A DNA stretch of 64,000 nucleotides, taken from Sphingopyxis microcysteis (lineage in GTDB: Bacteria > Pseudomonadota > Alphaproteobacteria > Sphingomonadales > Sphingomonadaceae). The notes below the pieces were generated by a model, which saw only the letters and a list, made by a program, of their open reading frames with translations, was not told the origin of the DNA and searched no databases. Position numbers and translations under genes: made by a program. Positions within the stretch are counted from its first letter, which is position 1, and each line of letters opens with the position of its first letter. The stretch covers positions 372,001-436,000 of the forward strand of contig NZ_JAANYY010000002.1 in assembly GCF_012274265.1 (NCBI RefSeq), written 5' to 3'. Below, piece by piece: positions 1 to 9,064 of the stretch.

Positions 1-591
1 GATGTCGTTCAAATGATTGGCGACCGATTTGCGGACATAAAGCGCGGGATCCGCCTTCAGCGCCTCGAGGATATCCGCCGCGCGGGTCGGGTCGGCCTTG
101 AGCGCGGGGACGCGCGCGGCCCACGGCAGTCGCGGCCTGCCGCCCTCGCTCGCGAGGCGGCGGACATGCTCGTCGTCGCTGCTGGTCCACCCGGCCATCG
201 TCGCGAGCGCCCGGTCGGCGTCGAGCGCCAGAAACGGCCGGATCGCGAATTCGGCGGTGCCGAAGCGCGTCAGCGCCGCGAGCGCATCCATCGAGCGATC
301 AAAATCGTCGAGGCCGTATCGCGCGACATATTCGGTCACCGCGACCGCCTGAAACCCGTGCGTCAGTCGCGGCGCCATAACGGTAATCACGTCCAGCGCC
401 GCATCGTAATCGGCGGGCAGCGCGGGGCGCAACGCATCGGCGATATGGCGTACCCGCTCCATGATCGACAGCGCCTCGAGCCCGCCAGTCGCGGCAGCAA
501 GGAACGCTGCCCGGTCAAAGCGCGGCGAAGCAGCGGCGCCCGCGTCGGCGATCGTCGCCAGCGCTTGCGGACCCAATATGTCCTTCAGCAG
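1..591 (-). CDS. DNA alkylation repair protein (HEAT-like), partial at left edge
   Basis: About 197 codons are open to the window edge. The translation is Ala/Leu-rich helical repeat protein starting LLKDILGPQAL and ending SVANHLNDI, matching the AlkC/AlkD-type HEAT-like DNA glycosylase family, which removes alkylated bases. It follows the efflux outer-membrane gene on the same strand; the in-frame TAA of that gene (628-630) closes the frame just upstream. There is no ATG between that stop and the conserved N-terminus. Possible starts are CTG at 591 or 588, TTG at 576, or ATT at 615. The first in-frame ATG would remove about 40 family-like residues. The start given is therefore only a guess; the family call is fairly secure. 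Confidence 0.7.
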   Translation of the reverse strand, partial: MLKDILGPQALATIADAGAAASPRFDRAAFLAAATGGLEALSIMERVRHIADALRPALPADYDAALDVITVMAPRLTHGFQAVAVTEYVARYGLDDFDRSMDALAALTRFGTAEFAIRPFLALDADRALATMAGWTSSDDEHVRRLASEGGRPRLPWAARVPALKADPTRAADILEALKADPALYVRKSVANHLNDI

Positions 592-627
592 GGCAGGGCT
601 GGCGCTATCCGAAATCGGTCTGGTCCT

Positions 628-2028
628 TTACCTCCGCTCGACCAGCCCGCCGCCGAGCGCCACATAGAGCGTGACCAGATTATCGACCTGCGCGCGGCGG
701 ATTTCCACCAGCGCCTGTTCGGCCGCGAACAGATTGCGTTCGGCGTCGAGCACTTCGAGGTATGTCGACACGCCCTCGCGGTACCGCTTGCGCGCCAGAT
801 CGGCGATGCGCCGCTGCGCCAGCGTGCCGCGTTCCTGCGCCTCGACCTGTTCGGCAAGGTAGCGGCGCCCGGCGAGCGCGTCGGCGACTTCGCGGAACGC
901 GCCCTGCACTGTGCGCTCATAGGTGGCGACCGCGATATTCTCGCGTGCTTCGGCGACGGTCAGATTGCCCTTGTTGCGCCCGAAATCGAAAATGGGCAGG
1001 CTGATCGTCGGGCCGAAACTCCACCCGAAACCATCGTTGCTGAACAGATTGTCGAGCGATCCCGACGCAAAGCCCAGGTTGCCGGTCAGCGAAATCGACG
1101 GGAAAAACGCCGCCCGCGCCGCGCCGACATTGGCCCGCGCGGCGCGCAGCCGTTCCTCGGCGGCGAGAATGTCGGGCCGTGCGACGAGCAGGTCCGATGG
1201 TAGCCCCGCGGTCAGCGTCGGCGACTGGCCTTGCGCAACGAGCGGTAACGGCGCGGGCAGGGGACCGGACACCGGTCCGCCGGTCAGCACGGCCAAGAAA
1301 TTGTCGGCCTGCGCCTTGCCCAGCTTCAGGCTCGCCAGCTGCGTCTCGGCCTGCGTCAGCAGCGTTTCCGACTGGCGATAATCGAGCGCCGAGGTCACCC
1401 CCGCGTCGAGGCGCCGCTTGGCGATCCGTAGCCCTTGCTTGCGGCTGGTCACCGTCGCTTCGGCGAGCGCGATCTGCTCCTCGGCGCCGCGTGAGGCGAA
1501 ATAGGTTGATGCGACGTCGCGCACCAGCGCCAGCCGGAACGCGCGCTCGGCCTGTTCGGTCGCCAGATACTGGCTGCGCGCGGCTTCGGACAGATTCTTG
1601 ACCCGCCCCCAGAAGTCGAGCTCGAACGACGTCACCCCGACCCCGACCGAATAGCGGCTGGTCGTGTCGGTCCCGGCGCCGGTCAGCGACGGCCCGCGGG
1701 TGCGTGCCGCATCGGCGCTCGCGCCGACCGTCGGCAGCCGGTCGGCGTCCTGGATGCGGTAGAGTCCGCGCGCTTCCTCGATCTGCGCCACCGCCACCGC
1801 AAGGTCGCGGTTGCGTTCGATTGCTTGCGCGATCAGCACTTCCAATTGCGGGTCGGCGAAGAAATCCTGCCACGCGACGTCGGTGGCGCGCTGGCCCAGC
1901 GTCACATCGCCCGCAAAGGCCTGCGGATAGTCGGGCGCGGTCGGCAGCGCCGGGCGCTCGTGCCGCGGCGCCATATTGACGCAGCCGGCGAGCATCGTGG
2001 CGGCGAGCAGGACGATCAGCTTACGCAT
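628..2028 (-). CDS. RND efflux outer-membrane lipoprotein (OprM/NodT family)
   Basis: 466-residue trimeric outer-membrane channel of a tripartite efflux pump. The N-terminus MRKLIVLLAATMLAGC is a lipoprotein signal with lipobox LAGC (Cys16), followed by two outer-membrane efflux repeats (about residues 60-250 and 270-455). The start at 2028 is preferred over 2046 because it gives the normal lipoprotein signal and has GAGGAG 7 nt upstream. Its ATG overlaps the RND permease stop (ATGCGTAA), so the genes are probably translationally coupled. Last pump gene of the operon; pumps drugs, solvents or dyes across the envelope. Substrate cannot be read from sequence. Confidence 0.93.
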   Translation of the reverse strand: MRKLIVLLAATMLAGCVNMAPRHERPALPTAPDYPQAFAGDVTLGQRATDVAWQDFFADPQLEVLIAQAIERNRDLAVAVAQIEEARGLYRIQDADRLPTVGASADAARTRGPSLTGAGTDTTSRYSVGVGVTSFELDFWGRVKNLSEAARSQYLATEQAERAFRLALVRDVASTYFASRGAEEQIALAEATVTSRKQGLRIAKRRLDAGVTSALDYRQSETLLTQAETQLASLKLGKAQADNFLAVLTGGPVSGPLPAPLPLVAQGQSPTLTAGLPSDLLVARPDILAAEERLRAARANVGAARAAFFPSISLTGNLGFASGSLDNLFSNDGFGWSFGPTISLPIFDFGRNKGNLTVAEARENIAVATYERTVQGAFREVADALAGRRYLAEQVEAQERGTLAQRRIADLARKRYREGVSTYLEVLDAERNLFAAEQALVEIRRAQVDNLVTLYVALGGGLVERR

Positions 2029-5000
2029 GGGTCGGCTCCTCGCCATGATGGCCCTTTTCGGCAGGCGACGGCGGGCGTTTGCGGCTGAGCCATTTGCGCA
2101 CCGACAGATAGAAGAGCGGAATGAAAAAGATGCCGAGCAAGGTCGCGGCGATCATTCCGCCCATCACCCCCGACCCGACCGCGATGCGGCTCGCCGCGCC
2201 CGCGCCGCTCGCGATGACGAGCGGCACCATGCCGAGGATGAAGGCGAGGCTGGTCATGATGATCGGCCGCAGGCGGAGCTTTACCGCCTCCATCACCGCA
2301 TCGAGCGTCGATTTGCCTTCGGCCTCCTGCTCGATCGCAAATTCGACGATCAGGATCGCGTTCTTCGCCGCTAGCCCGATGATCGTGATCAGCCCGACGT
2401 TGAAATAAATGTCGGCGGAAAGCCCGCGGAACATCGAGAACAGGACCGCGCCGAGTACGCCGAGCGGCACCACCAGCAGCACCGACACCGGCACCGACCA
2501 GCTTTCGTAGAGCGCCGCGAGCAGCAGGAAGACGACGACCAGCGACAGCCCGAGCAACAGCCCGATCTGCCCCGCCGACTGCTTCTCTTCATAGGAGATG
2601 CCGGTCCATTCGAACGCAAAGCCCGGCGGCAATTGCTCGGCCAGCCGTTCCATTTCGGCCATCGCCTCGCCGGTCGATTGCCCCGGCGCGGGTTCGCCCG
2701 AAATCGTCATCGCCGGATAGCCGTTATAGCGTTGCAACTGCGGCGCTTCGGCCGACCAAGCCGCCTTGCTGAACGATCCGAACGGCACCATGTCGCCATT
2801 GGCGCTGCGCACGCGCAGGTCGAGCACGTCCTGCGGCGTCATCCGGCTTGCGGCATCGGCCTGCAGCAACACGCGCAGCACGCGCCCTTCGCGGGTAAAG
2901 TCATTGGCATAGGCACTGCCGAAACTGATCGCCAGCGTCGCATTGACCTCGCCGATCGACAGCCCAAGCGCGCGCGCCTGAATGCGGTCGATGTCGACCT
3001 TCAGCACCGGGGCATCTTCCTGCCCCTCGGGGCGGACGTTGGCGAGCAGCTTGCTCTGCATCGCGCCGCCCAGCATCTGGTTGCGCGCCGCGACCAGCGC
3101 CTCGCGCCCGTTGGCGCCGCGGTCCTGCAGCTTGAAGGTAAAGCCGCTCGACGTGCCCAGTTCGGGGATCGAAGGCGGGCTCAGCGAAAAGGCGAACGCC
3201 TCCTTGATCCCCATCAACGTCCCCATCGCCTTGCCCGCGATCGCATCGGCGCTGTCGCCATCGCCGGTGCGTTCGTCCCAGGGTTTCAGCGGCGTGAACA
3301 TGATCGCGTTCGCCTGACCCTGCCCGAAAAAGCTGAAGCCATTGACCAGCACGATGTTCGCGACCTGCGGCTGTTCGGCGAAGAAGGCCTTGACCTGCTT
3401 GGTCGCCTCGGCGGTCCGCTGCGACGTTGCGCCCGGCGGCGCCTGCACCACGGTGATCAGATAGCCCTGATCCTCTTGCGGCAGGAAGGATCCGGGCAGG
3501 CGCGTGAACAGCAGGCCGGTCACCAGCACCATCGCCGCGAACACGCCGAGCCAGCGCAGCGGCGCTGCCAATATCTTGCCGACGCTGCCCTGATATCGAT
3601 CGGTCGTCCGCCCGAACCAGCTGTTGAAGCGGGCAAAGAAGCGGTCGAAGAAGGCGCCGATCTTGCCCTTGCGCGCCGTATCGTCGTGCGGCTTGAGCAG
3701 CGTTGCGCATAGCGCCGGAGTGAGCGTCAGCGCGAGCAGCGCCGAGAAGGCGATCGAGATCGCCAGCGTCATTGAAAACTGGCGATAGATGCCGCCGGTC
3801 GATCCGGGGAAAAACGCCATCGGAATGAACACCGCGATCAGCACCAGCGTGATGCCGATGATCGCGCTGGTGATCTGCCCCATTGCCTTCACCGTCGCAT
3901 CATAGGGCGACAGATGCTCCTCGTTCATGATCCGCTCGACATTTTCGATCACGACGATCGCGTCATCGACGAGGATGCCGATCGCCAGCACCATGCCGAA
4001 CAGCGTCAGCACGTTGATCGAAAAACCGAACATCCAGAGGCCGAGGCACGCGCCCGCCAGCGCGATCGGGACGACCACGGTCGGAATCACCGTCGCGCGC
4101 CAGTTCTGCAGGAACAGGAACATGACGAGGAAGACGAGCACCATCGCCTCGACGAGGGTGATCACCACTTCTTCGATCGACAGCTGGATGAACGGCGTCG
4201 TGTCATAGGGGATCGACCAGGTGATGTCGGGCGGAAAGCCCTTCGCCAGTTCGGCCATTTGCGCGCGTACGCCTTCCGCCGTCGCCAACGCATTGGCGCC
4301 GGGGGTCAGCTGAACCGCCAGCCCCGCCATCGGCTTGCCGTTGAGTTCGGAGGAGAAGAGATAGCTCGCCGATCCCAGCTCGACGCGGCCGACGTCGCGG
4401 AGCGTGACCGCCGACCCGTCGGGGTTGGCGCGCAGGATGATGCTCTCGAACTGCTCGGGCTTGGTAAAGCGGCCCTGCGTCGTGATCACCGCGTTGAGCT
4501 GCGCACCCTTGGCGATCGGCTGGTCACCCAGCTGGCCGCCCGGGGTTTGGCTATTCTGTTCCTGCACCGCGCCGAGCGCTTCGGCGGCGGACAGATTGTA
4601 CGAAGCCAGCTTTTGCGGATCGAGCCAGATGCGCATGGCATATTCGGGGGCGAAAGCCTGCACATTGCCGACGCCGTTCACCCGCCGCAGCTCGTCGAGG
4701 ACGCGCGTGTTGGCGAAGTTGTTGACCTCCATCGGATCGGTGTTGCCGCTCTTTGAGGTGATCGCGACGATCAGCAGAAAGCCCGAATTGGCTTCGGTCA
4801 CCGAAATGCCCTGACGCCGGACATCTTCGGGCAGCCGCTGTTCGACGCGGCGCAGGCGGTTTTGCACCTCCATCTGCGCATTGTCGATGTCGGTCCCGGC
4901 CTCGAAGGTCAGGTTGATCGACGCGGTGCCGTTCGATTCGCTGGTCGAGGCCATGTAGAGGAAGCCCTCGACCCCGTTCAGCTCTTGCTCGATGACCTGC

Positions 5001-5188
5001 GTGACATTCTGTTCCAGCGTCTTGGCGTCGGCACCCGGATAGGTGACGCCGATCGACAGCGATGGCGGTGCGACCGACGGATATTGTTCGACGGGCAGGC
5101 CGCGCAGCGCGATGATCCCGGCAAGCAGGATGCCGATGGCGATGACCCAGGAAAAAATGGGTCGGTCGATGAAAAAGCGCGGGGTCAT
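2021..5188 (-). CDS. RND multidrug efflux permease, HAE1 family (AcrB-like)
   Basis: 1055 residues, the usual length for AcrB/MexB-type inner-membrane proton antiporters. Twelve transmembrane segments with two large periplasmic loops are expected. The proton-relay residues are visible: the Asp pair in TM4 (GILVDDAIVVIENV) and the TM10 lysine (GLAAKNAILIVEFA). The start MTPRFFIDRPIFSWV is the standard family N-terminus. Three bases separate it from the adaptor gene upstream and it overlaps the outer-membrane gene downstream, giving an adaptor-permease-channel operon under the divergent TetR gene. Confidence 0.96.
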   Translation of the reverse strand: MTPRFFIDRPIFSWVIAIGILLAGIIALRGLPVEQYPSVAPPSLSIGVTYPGADAKTLEQNVTQVIEQELNGVEGFLYMASTSESNGTASINLTFEAGTDIDNAQMEVQNRLRRVEQRLPEDVRRQGISVTEANSGFLLIVAITSKSGNTDPMEVNNFANTRVLDELRRVNGVGNVQAFAPEYAMRIWLDPQKLASYNLSAAEALGAVQEQNSQTPGGQLGDQPIAKGAQLNAVITTQGRFTKPEQFESIILRANPDGSAVTLRDVGRVELGSASYLFSSELNGKPMAGLAVQLTPGANALATAEGVRAQMAELAKGFPPDITWSIPYDTTPFIQLSIEEVVITLVEAMVLVFLVMFLFLQNWRATVIPTVVVPIALAGACLGLWMFGFSINVLTLFGMVLAIGILVDDAIVVIENVERIMNEEHLSPYDATVKAMGQITSAIIGITLVLIAVFIPMAFFPGSTGGIYRQFSMTLAISIAFSALLALTLTPALCATLLKPHDDTARKGKIGAFFDRFFARFNSWFGRTTDRYQGSVGKILAAPLRWLGVFAAMVLVTGLLFTRLPGSFLPQEDQGYLITVVQAPPGATSQRTAEATKQVKAFFAEQPQVANIVLVNGFSFFGQGQANAIMFTPLKPWDERTGDGDSADAIAGKAMGTLMGIKEAFAFSLSPPSIPELGTSSGFTFKLQDRGANGREALVAARNQMLGGAMQSKLLANVRPEGQEDAPVLKVDIDRIQARALGLSIGEVNATLAISFGSAYANDFTREGRVLRVLLQADAASRMTPQDVLDLRVRSANGDMVPFGSFSKAAWSAEAPQLQRYNGYPAMTISGEPAPGQSTGEAMAEMERLAEQLPPGFAFEWTGISYEEKQSAGQIGLLLGLSLVVVFLLLAALYESWSVPVSVLLVVPLGVLGAVLFSMFRGLSADIYFNVGLITIIGLAAKNAILIVEFAIEQEAEGKSTLDAVMEAVKLRLRPIIMTSLAFILGMVPLVIASGAGAASRIAVGSGVMGGMIAATLLGIFFIPLFYLSVRKWLSRKRPPSPAEKGHHGEEPTHA

Positions 5189-5191
5189 CGA

Positions 5192-6346
5192 TCAGCGCTT
5201 TGCCGCAGGCGTCGATGCCGTTCCCTTGGGCGGCGCGATGCGCACCGGTTGGCCCGGCTGGACCTTTTGCAGGCCATCGACGATCACCCGGTCGCCGGGT
5301 TTCAGGCCGTCGAGAACCGCCCACTGGCCCGCGACCATGGCACCCAGCTTGATCGGGCGCGGCGTCGCGACGTTCTTGGCATCCAGAACCATCACCGTCG
5401 CGGCGTCCGCCGCCAGCCTGACTGCGCGCTGCGGGATCAGCATCCCGTCGGCGCGATTTCCGGCAAAGATACGCGCGCGCACGAACTGACCGGGCAGCAG
5501 CGCTGCATTGGGGTTCGGGAATTCCGCACGCAGCGCCGCGGTGCCGGTCGCCTCGTCGATCGACAGGTCGAGAAAGTCGAGGTGCCCGACCACGGGGTAA
5601 GCGCTGCCATCTTCCAGGATCAGCTGGACCTCGACACGTTCGAGCTGCGGGGCGCTGACCTGGCCCGAACTCATGTCGCGGCGCGTGGCGAGCAGGTCCG
5701 AACTCGACTGGCCGAAATTGACGTAAACGCGGTCGATCTGCTCGATCGTCGTCAGCAGGGTGCCTTGCCCGGCGCTGACCAGCGCGCCTTCGGTGACTTC
5801 GGCGCGGCGGGCGCGGCCCGAAATCGGCGCGGTCACCGACGCATAGCCAAGGTTCAGGCGCGCCGATTCCAGGTTCGCCTGCGCCGCCTGCACATCGGCT
5901 TCGGCGGTGCGCTGCGCGGCGACCGCCGCGTCATATTCCTGGCGGCCGATCGCCTGGTCGGCGAGCAGCGGCTGGTAGCGCGCGACGACCTGCCGCGCGT
6001 TGGCGGCGGTGGCTTGCGCCCGCGACAGCTGCGCGCGCGCCGCATTGGCGTTGGCGGTCAGCTGACGCGGGTCGATCCGGAACAGCGCGGTTCCGGCACG
6101 CACAAAACTGCCCTCGTTGAACAGTCGCCGTTCGACGATCCCGTCGACGCGGGCGCGGACTTCGGAGGTGCGGACCGCCTGAACCCGGCCGGGCAGCTCG
6201 ATGACGTTCGGGACCGCCTGCGACCGGACCGTCACGATAGTGACTTCGGGCGGCGGCGGGGCCGGGGGCGCTTCGGGCGAACAGGCGGTGAGCAACAGGG
6301 CCAACGCGGCGGCGCTGACGCTGGCAAAGGAACGAGCGCGACTCAT
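5192..6346 (-). CDS. RND efflux periplasmic adaptor (membrane fusion protein, AcrA-like)
   Basis: 384 residues. The N-terminal signal ends LLLTAC (Cys22), so it is probably a lipoprotein anchored to the inner membrane. The order is barrel-sandwich/lipoyl half, alpha-helical hairpin (about residues 95-165, Ala/Gln-rich), second lipoyl half (SAPISGRARRAEV-type motif), beta-barrel and membrane-proximal domain (VIDGLQKVQPGQPV near the end). It bridges the permease and the outer-membrane channel. First gene of the operon; ATG at 6346 follows AGGGG by about 6 nt. Regulation by the divergent TetR is inferred. Confidence 0.95.
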   Translation of the reverse strand: MSRARSFASVSAAALALLLTACSPEAPPAPPPPEVTIVTVRSQAVPNVIELPGRVQAVRTSEVRARVDGIVERRLFNEGSFVRAGTALFRIDPRQLTANANAARAQLSRAQATAANARQVVARYQPLLADQAIGRQEYDAAVAAQRTAEADVQAAQANLESARLNLGYASVTAPISGRARRAEVTEGALVSAGQGTLLTTIEQIDRVYVNFGQSSSDLLATRRDMSSGQVSAPQLERVEVQLILEDGSAYPVVGHLDFLDLSIDEATGTAALRAEFPNPNAALLPGQFVRARIFAGNRADGMLIPQRAVRLAADAATVMVLDAKNVATPRPIKLGAMVAGQWAVLDGLKPGDRVIVDGLQKVQPGQPVRIAPPKGTASTPAAKR

Positions 6347-6358
6347 GAGAACCCCTGA

Positions 6359-6405
6359 ATAATGCTGTATTATGACGCGTGGATGGCGCAGAAAACGCCT
6401 TGCAC
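6359..6405 (-). promoter_or_regulatory. Candidate promoter of the efflux operon
   Basis: On the minus strand CATAAT (6374-6369) is a good -10 about 22 nt before the adaptor ATG, predicting a very short leader. It lies inside an inverted repeat ATAAT-GCTGT-ATTAT (6359-6373). The -35 is poor (CGTTTT, 6397-6392), as often seen for repressor- or activator-dependent promoters. Confidence 0.4.
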
Positions 6406-6414
6406 TTATCTATG

Positions 6415-6430
6415 TGTAATTTAGATTACA
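6415..6430. promoter_or_regulatory. Candidate TetR operator, TGTAAT-N4-ATTACA
   Basis: An inverted repeat with exact 6-bp arms around TTAG lies 27 bp upstream of the TetR start and overlaps a possible -10 (TAGATT, 6422-6427) of a promoter with TTGCAC (6400-6405) as -35. Its position suits autorepression and control of the divergent efflux operon. The regulatory role is inferred. Confidence 0.5.
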
Positions 6431-6456
6431 GAAAAGCACAAGGGAGAGAATCGCGG

Positions 6457-7092
6457 ATGACACAGTCCGACTTGCTGGAATGCGTCGCAGAGCCGATGTC
6501 GCTGCGCGAACGCCGCCGCGACGCGATCCTCGACGCCGCCGAGGCGCTGTTTCTGGAACAGGGCTATGACCGCACCAGCCTCGCCGAAATCGTCAAACGG
6601 TCGGGCGGGTCGCTCGCGACGCTCTATGACCTGTTCGGCAACAAACAGGGGTTGCTCCACGCCATCGCCTCGCGCTGGGGCAACGAAGCGCGGTGCCAGC
6701 CGGCCGAGTGCCTCGCGATGGCGGACCTGTCGAACGTCGAACTGCTCCGCGGCTATGCGCACCGGCAATGCGACCGGATGCGGTCGCCGCGCGCCGTCGC
6801 CTTGATGCGGATGCTGATTTCGGAAAGCCTGCGCGACCGCGACTTCGCCCTGCAAATCTACCGCGATCTTCACATCCCGGCGATCGAGGAACTGGCGACG
6901 CTGTTCGCCGAATGGGCCGCGACGGGCGAGGCTGAAATCGACGACCCCGAAGCCGCGGCAAAACTGCTGCTCAGCATCGTCATCGGCGATTCGATGCTCC
7001 ACACGCTGGCCGGGCTCGAGGATGAATGGCTCGACAATGACCAGCTCGACTGGCGCCTCCAGCCGTTTCTGTCGCATTTCAAAATTGGTTAG
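6457..7092 (+). CDS. TetR-family regulator of the RND efflux operon
   Basis: 211 residues from ATG 6457, chosen over the upstream ATG at 6379 because AGGGAGAG (6440-6447) sits in position and homology begins with the MSLRERRRDAILDAAEALF segment. The N-terminal HTH (about residues 18-65) contains LAEIVKRSGGSLATLYDLFGNK. The C-terminal ligand domain resembles the AefR-like group. It is divergent from the adaptor/permease/channel operon, the classical arrangement for a local efflux repressor such as AcrR or TtgR. Ligand unknown. Confidence 0.9.
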   Translation: MTQSDLLECVAEPMSLRERRRDAILDAAEALFLEQGYDRTSLAEIVKRSGGSLATLYDLFGNKQGLLHAIASRWGNEARCQPAECLAMADLSNVELLRGYAHRQCDRMRSPRAVALMRMLISESLRDRDFALQIYRDLHIPAIEELATLFAEWAATGEAEIDDPEAAAKLLLSIVIGDSMLHTLAGLEDEWLDNDQLDWRLQPFLSHFKIG

Positions 7093-7123
7093 CCAGAGCG
7101 CGTTGCGGTGCGTCTCGACCAAT

Positions 7124-7194
7124 CACCGTAGCCCTGAGCCTGTCGAAGGGCGCTTCGCGGCGAGGCGCCCTTCGACAGGCTCAGGGCTACGGTG
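7124..7194. repeat. Inverted repeat, family A (CCCTGAGCCTGTCGAAGGGC type)
   Basis: Near-perfect 30-bp arms, beginning CACCGTAGCCCTGAGCCTGT, around a 10-nt loop. A second copy is at 56072-56140. It lies between the convergent end of the TetR gene and the next promoter. REP/BIME-like intergenic element; no T-run, so not an obvious terminator. Confidence 0.85.
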
Positions 7195-7280
7195 AAGGAC
7201 GATCGAGCTGAACGGAATAGGATTCGACAAGCTCGGAGCAAATGGCCCGGCTATTCTGTGATGGTCGACACCCCGACCTG

Positions 7281-7296
7281 TTGACATGGCTGTCAA
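7281..7296. promoter_or_regulatory. TTGACA-TGGC-TGTCAA inverted repeat upstream of the MFS gene
   Basis: Six-base arms, 43 bp before the transporter start. TTGACA may be a -35, but no convincing -10 is present at 16-18 bp. It may be an operator for an unlinked regulator. Confidence 0.3.
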
Positions 7297-7338
7297 TAAC
7301 TGAAAGCCTGCGCGCCTCGGCATCGGGAGCATCGCATC

Positions 7339-8673
7339 GTGGCCAATACTGCCCCCGAACCAGTCGAGACATTGCGACCGCGCACCGTCGCCGCTTATGC
7401 CGCGACCGCCGGGCCGACGGTCATCCTCGGCCTGCCGTTCAGCGTTTATCTGCCGCCCTATATTGCCGAGGGCGGGGTGATTTCGGTGGCGCTGGTCGGG
7501 CTGCTCTTTTCGCTCACCACGATCTGGGACGGCGTCGTCGATCCGCTGATCGGGACGATGGTCGATCGCGTGCGCACCGGGCTTGGCGCGCATCGCCGCT
7601 GGATGCTGCTGGCGCTCGTGCCGCTCGCGTCGCTGTTGCTGGCACTCGTCACGATCGGGGATCGATTGCCCTTCGCCGCGCTGTTCCTGATGATGGTGCT
7701 CTTCTATTCCAGCTACAGCCTGTACGAGGTCGCGCAGCTCTCCTGGGGGTCGGCGCTGGTCCGCACCCCGCGTGACAGCGCCTTGCTCTATGGGATGCGC
7801 GACTGGTTCGCGAAGATCGCGCTGATCCTGGCGTTCGCGGCCCCCGCCGCCGCGCAGCTGCTGGTCCCCGGGGTCAGCCTGCAGGGGCGGATCATGGCCT
7901 ATGCCAGCCTGTTCATGCTGATGGTGCCGATTGCGCTCTACGCAATCCGCCAGGTTCCGCTGCGCGCGGTCGTCGCCGAACCCGGTATCGGGTGGCGCAG
8001 CGAGCTGCGGGCCTCGCTGTCTTTCCCGCCGCTCATGCTGCTGCTCGGGGTACAGTTTCTCAACAGCTTCGCCTTTGGCTCGCTGACCTCGCTGTTCGTC
8101 TTCTTTGCAGCGGCGGTCCTTGATCTGGATGCGCAAAGCGCATTGTTGCTGTTCGCCAGCTTCATCGGCGGCGCCATTGCTTCGCCGATCTGGACCATGG
8201 CGGCGCGCCGTTTTGGGAAGCCTCCGATGATGATGGCGATGGGGTTGCTGATCTCCAGCCTGCTGGTCGCGACCTTGCTTCAGCAACCGCAGGGGATTGT
8301 GCAGGCGACCGGCTTTTCGCTGATGCTGGGAACGGGGTTCGTCGGCTTGCTGTTCACCTATTCGATGCTGGCCGACATCATCCCGCGCGATGCCGCGCGC
8401 TGCGGGCGCAATCGTTCGGCCTTCCTGTTTGCGCTGCTCAACCTGATGCAGAAATTCGGCGTCGCCGCTGCCATTGCAGTCAGCTATTTGCTGCTCGACC
8501 TTGTCGGCTTCGATCCGAAAAACGGTGCCGCGGCGGCGCGCGAACTGCATCTTGTGTTCGCGCTCCAGCCGACGACGAGCTGGATCGTGATGATCGGCTT
8601 GCTGATTTTGATGCGCCGGGCGCTCGCCCGCGATGCCGACCCCGCACTTGCAATCGCCGCAGCGCGCCAGTAA
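7339..8673 (+). CDS. MFS transporter, glycoside-pentoside-hexuronide (GPH) symporter type
   Basis: 444 residues, GTG start with GGGAGC 8 nt upstream. About twelve hydrophobic segments are visible. The segment TTIWDGVVDPLIGTMVDRVR is the GPH/MelB-type motif, with DPLIG between TM2 and TM3, and GAHRRW follows. Members are cation-coupled sugar or glycoside symporters of the inner membrane. It stands alone, with a family A repeat upstream and secE downstream, so there is no context for its substrate. Confidence 0.85.
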   Translation: MANTAPEPVETLRPRTVAAYAATAGPTVILGLPFSVYLPPYIAEGGVISVALVGLLFSLTTIWDGVVDPLIGTMVDRVRTGLGAHRRWMLLALVPLASLLLALVTIGDRLPFAALFLMMVLFYSSYSLYEVAQLSWGSALVRTPRDSALLYGMRDWFAKIALILAFAAPAAAQLLVPGVSLQGRIMAYASLFMLMVPIALYAIRQVPLRAVVAEPGIGWRSELRASLSFPPLMLLLGVQFLNSFAFGSLTSLFVFFAAAVLDLDAQSALLLFASFIGGAIASPIWTMAARRFGKPPMMMAMGLLISSLLVATLLQQPQGIVQATGFSLMLGTGFVGLLFTYSMLADIIPRDAARCGRNRSAFLFALLNLMQKFGVAAAIAVSYLLLDLVGFDPKNGAAAARELHLVFALQPTTSWIVMIGLLILMRRALARDADPALAIAAARQ

Positions 8674-8830
8674 AGGGCGCTTTCATTCGGACAGATGCGC
8701 CGTTTTCTTTCCGCCTTTCGCCGACATCGTCGGGGAGGGTGGGCGGACTATTGCCCAAAGCGCGCTTGACGCGCGGGGCACGGCAACCCATCTGGCCCGA
8801 AGCATTAGTTTGTAGGACAGGACGATCGAC

Positions 8831-9028
8831 ATGGCGAAAACCAGCCCGGCTGAGTTCATCAATCAGGTGCGCGCCGAAGCCAAGAAGATCGTCTGGCCCA
8901 CGGGGCGCGAGACGGTGCAGACGACGATCATGGTTCTGATCATGACGACGATCCTGGCACTGTTCTTTTTCGGCGTCGACACGGTTTTCAACGCGATCGT
9001 CAGCTGGCTGACGTCGCTCGCGCGCTAA
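8831..9028 (+). CDS. secE: Preprotein translocase subunit SecE
   Basis: 65 residues with the short bacterial SecE form: an amphipathic N-terminal helix with AEAKKIVWPTGRETVQTT and a single membrane span (about residues 35-60). It stabilises SecY in the translocon. It precedes nusG by 36 bp, the conserved secE-nusG pair. The frequent upstream tRNA-Trp is not present here. Confidence 0.97.
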   Translation: MAKTSPAEFINQVRAEAKKIVWPTGRETVQTTIMVLIMTTILALFFFGVDTVFNAIVSWLTSLAR

Positions 9029-9064
9029 ACGCCGCGGCTTTCAGGGACAGGATACGGGATAGAC

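Noticed and set aside
13..1203. Long plus-strand open frame of 396 codons
   Set aside because: It is antisense to the alkylation repair and efflux outer-membrane genes and encodes Arg/Gly-rich sequence typical of shadow frames in GC-rich DNA.
8674..8830. tRNA-Trp expected upstream of secE
   Set aside because: No cloverleaf or CCA anticodon arm is present in the spacer.
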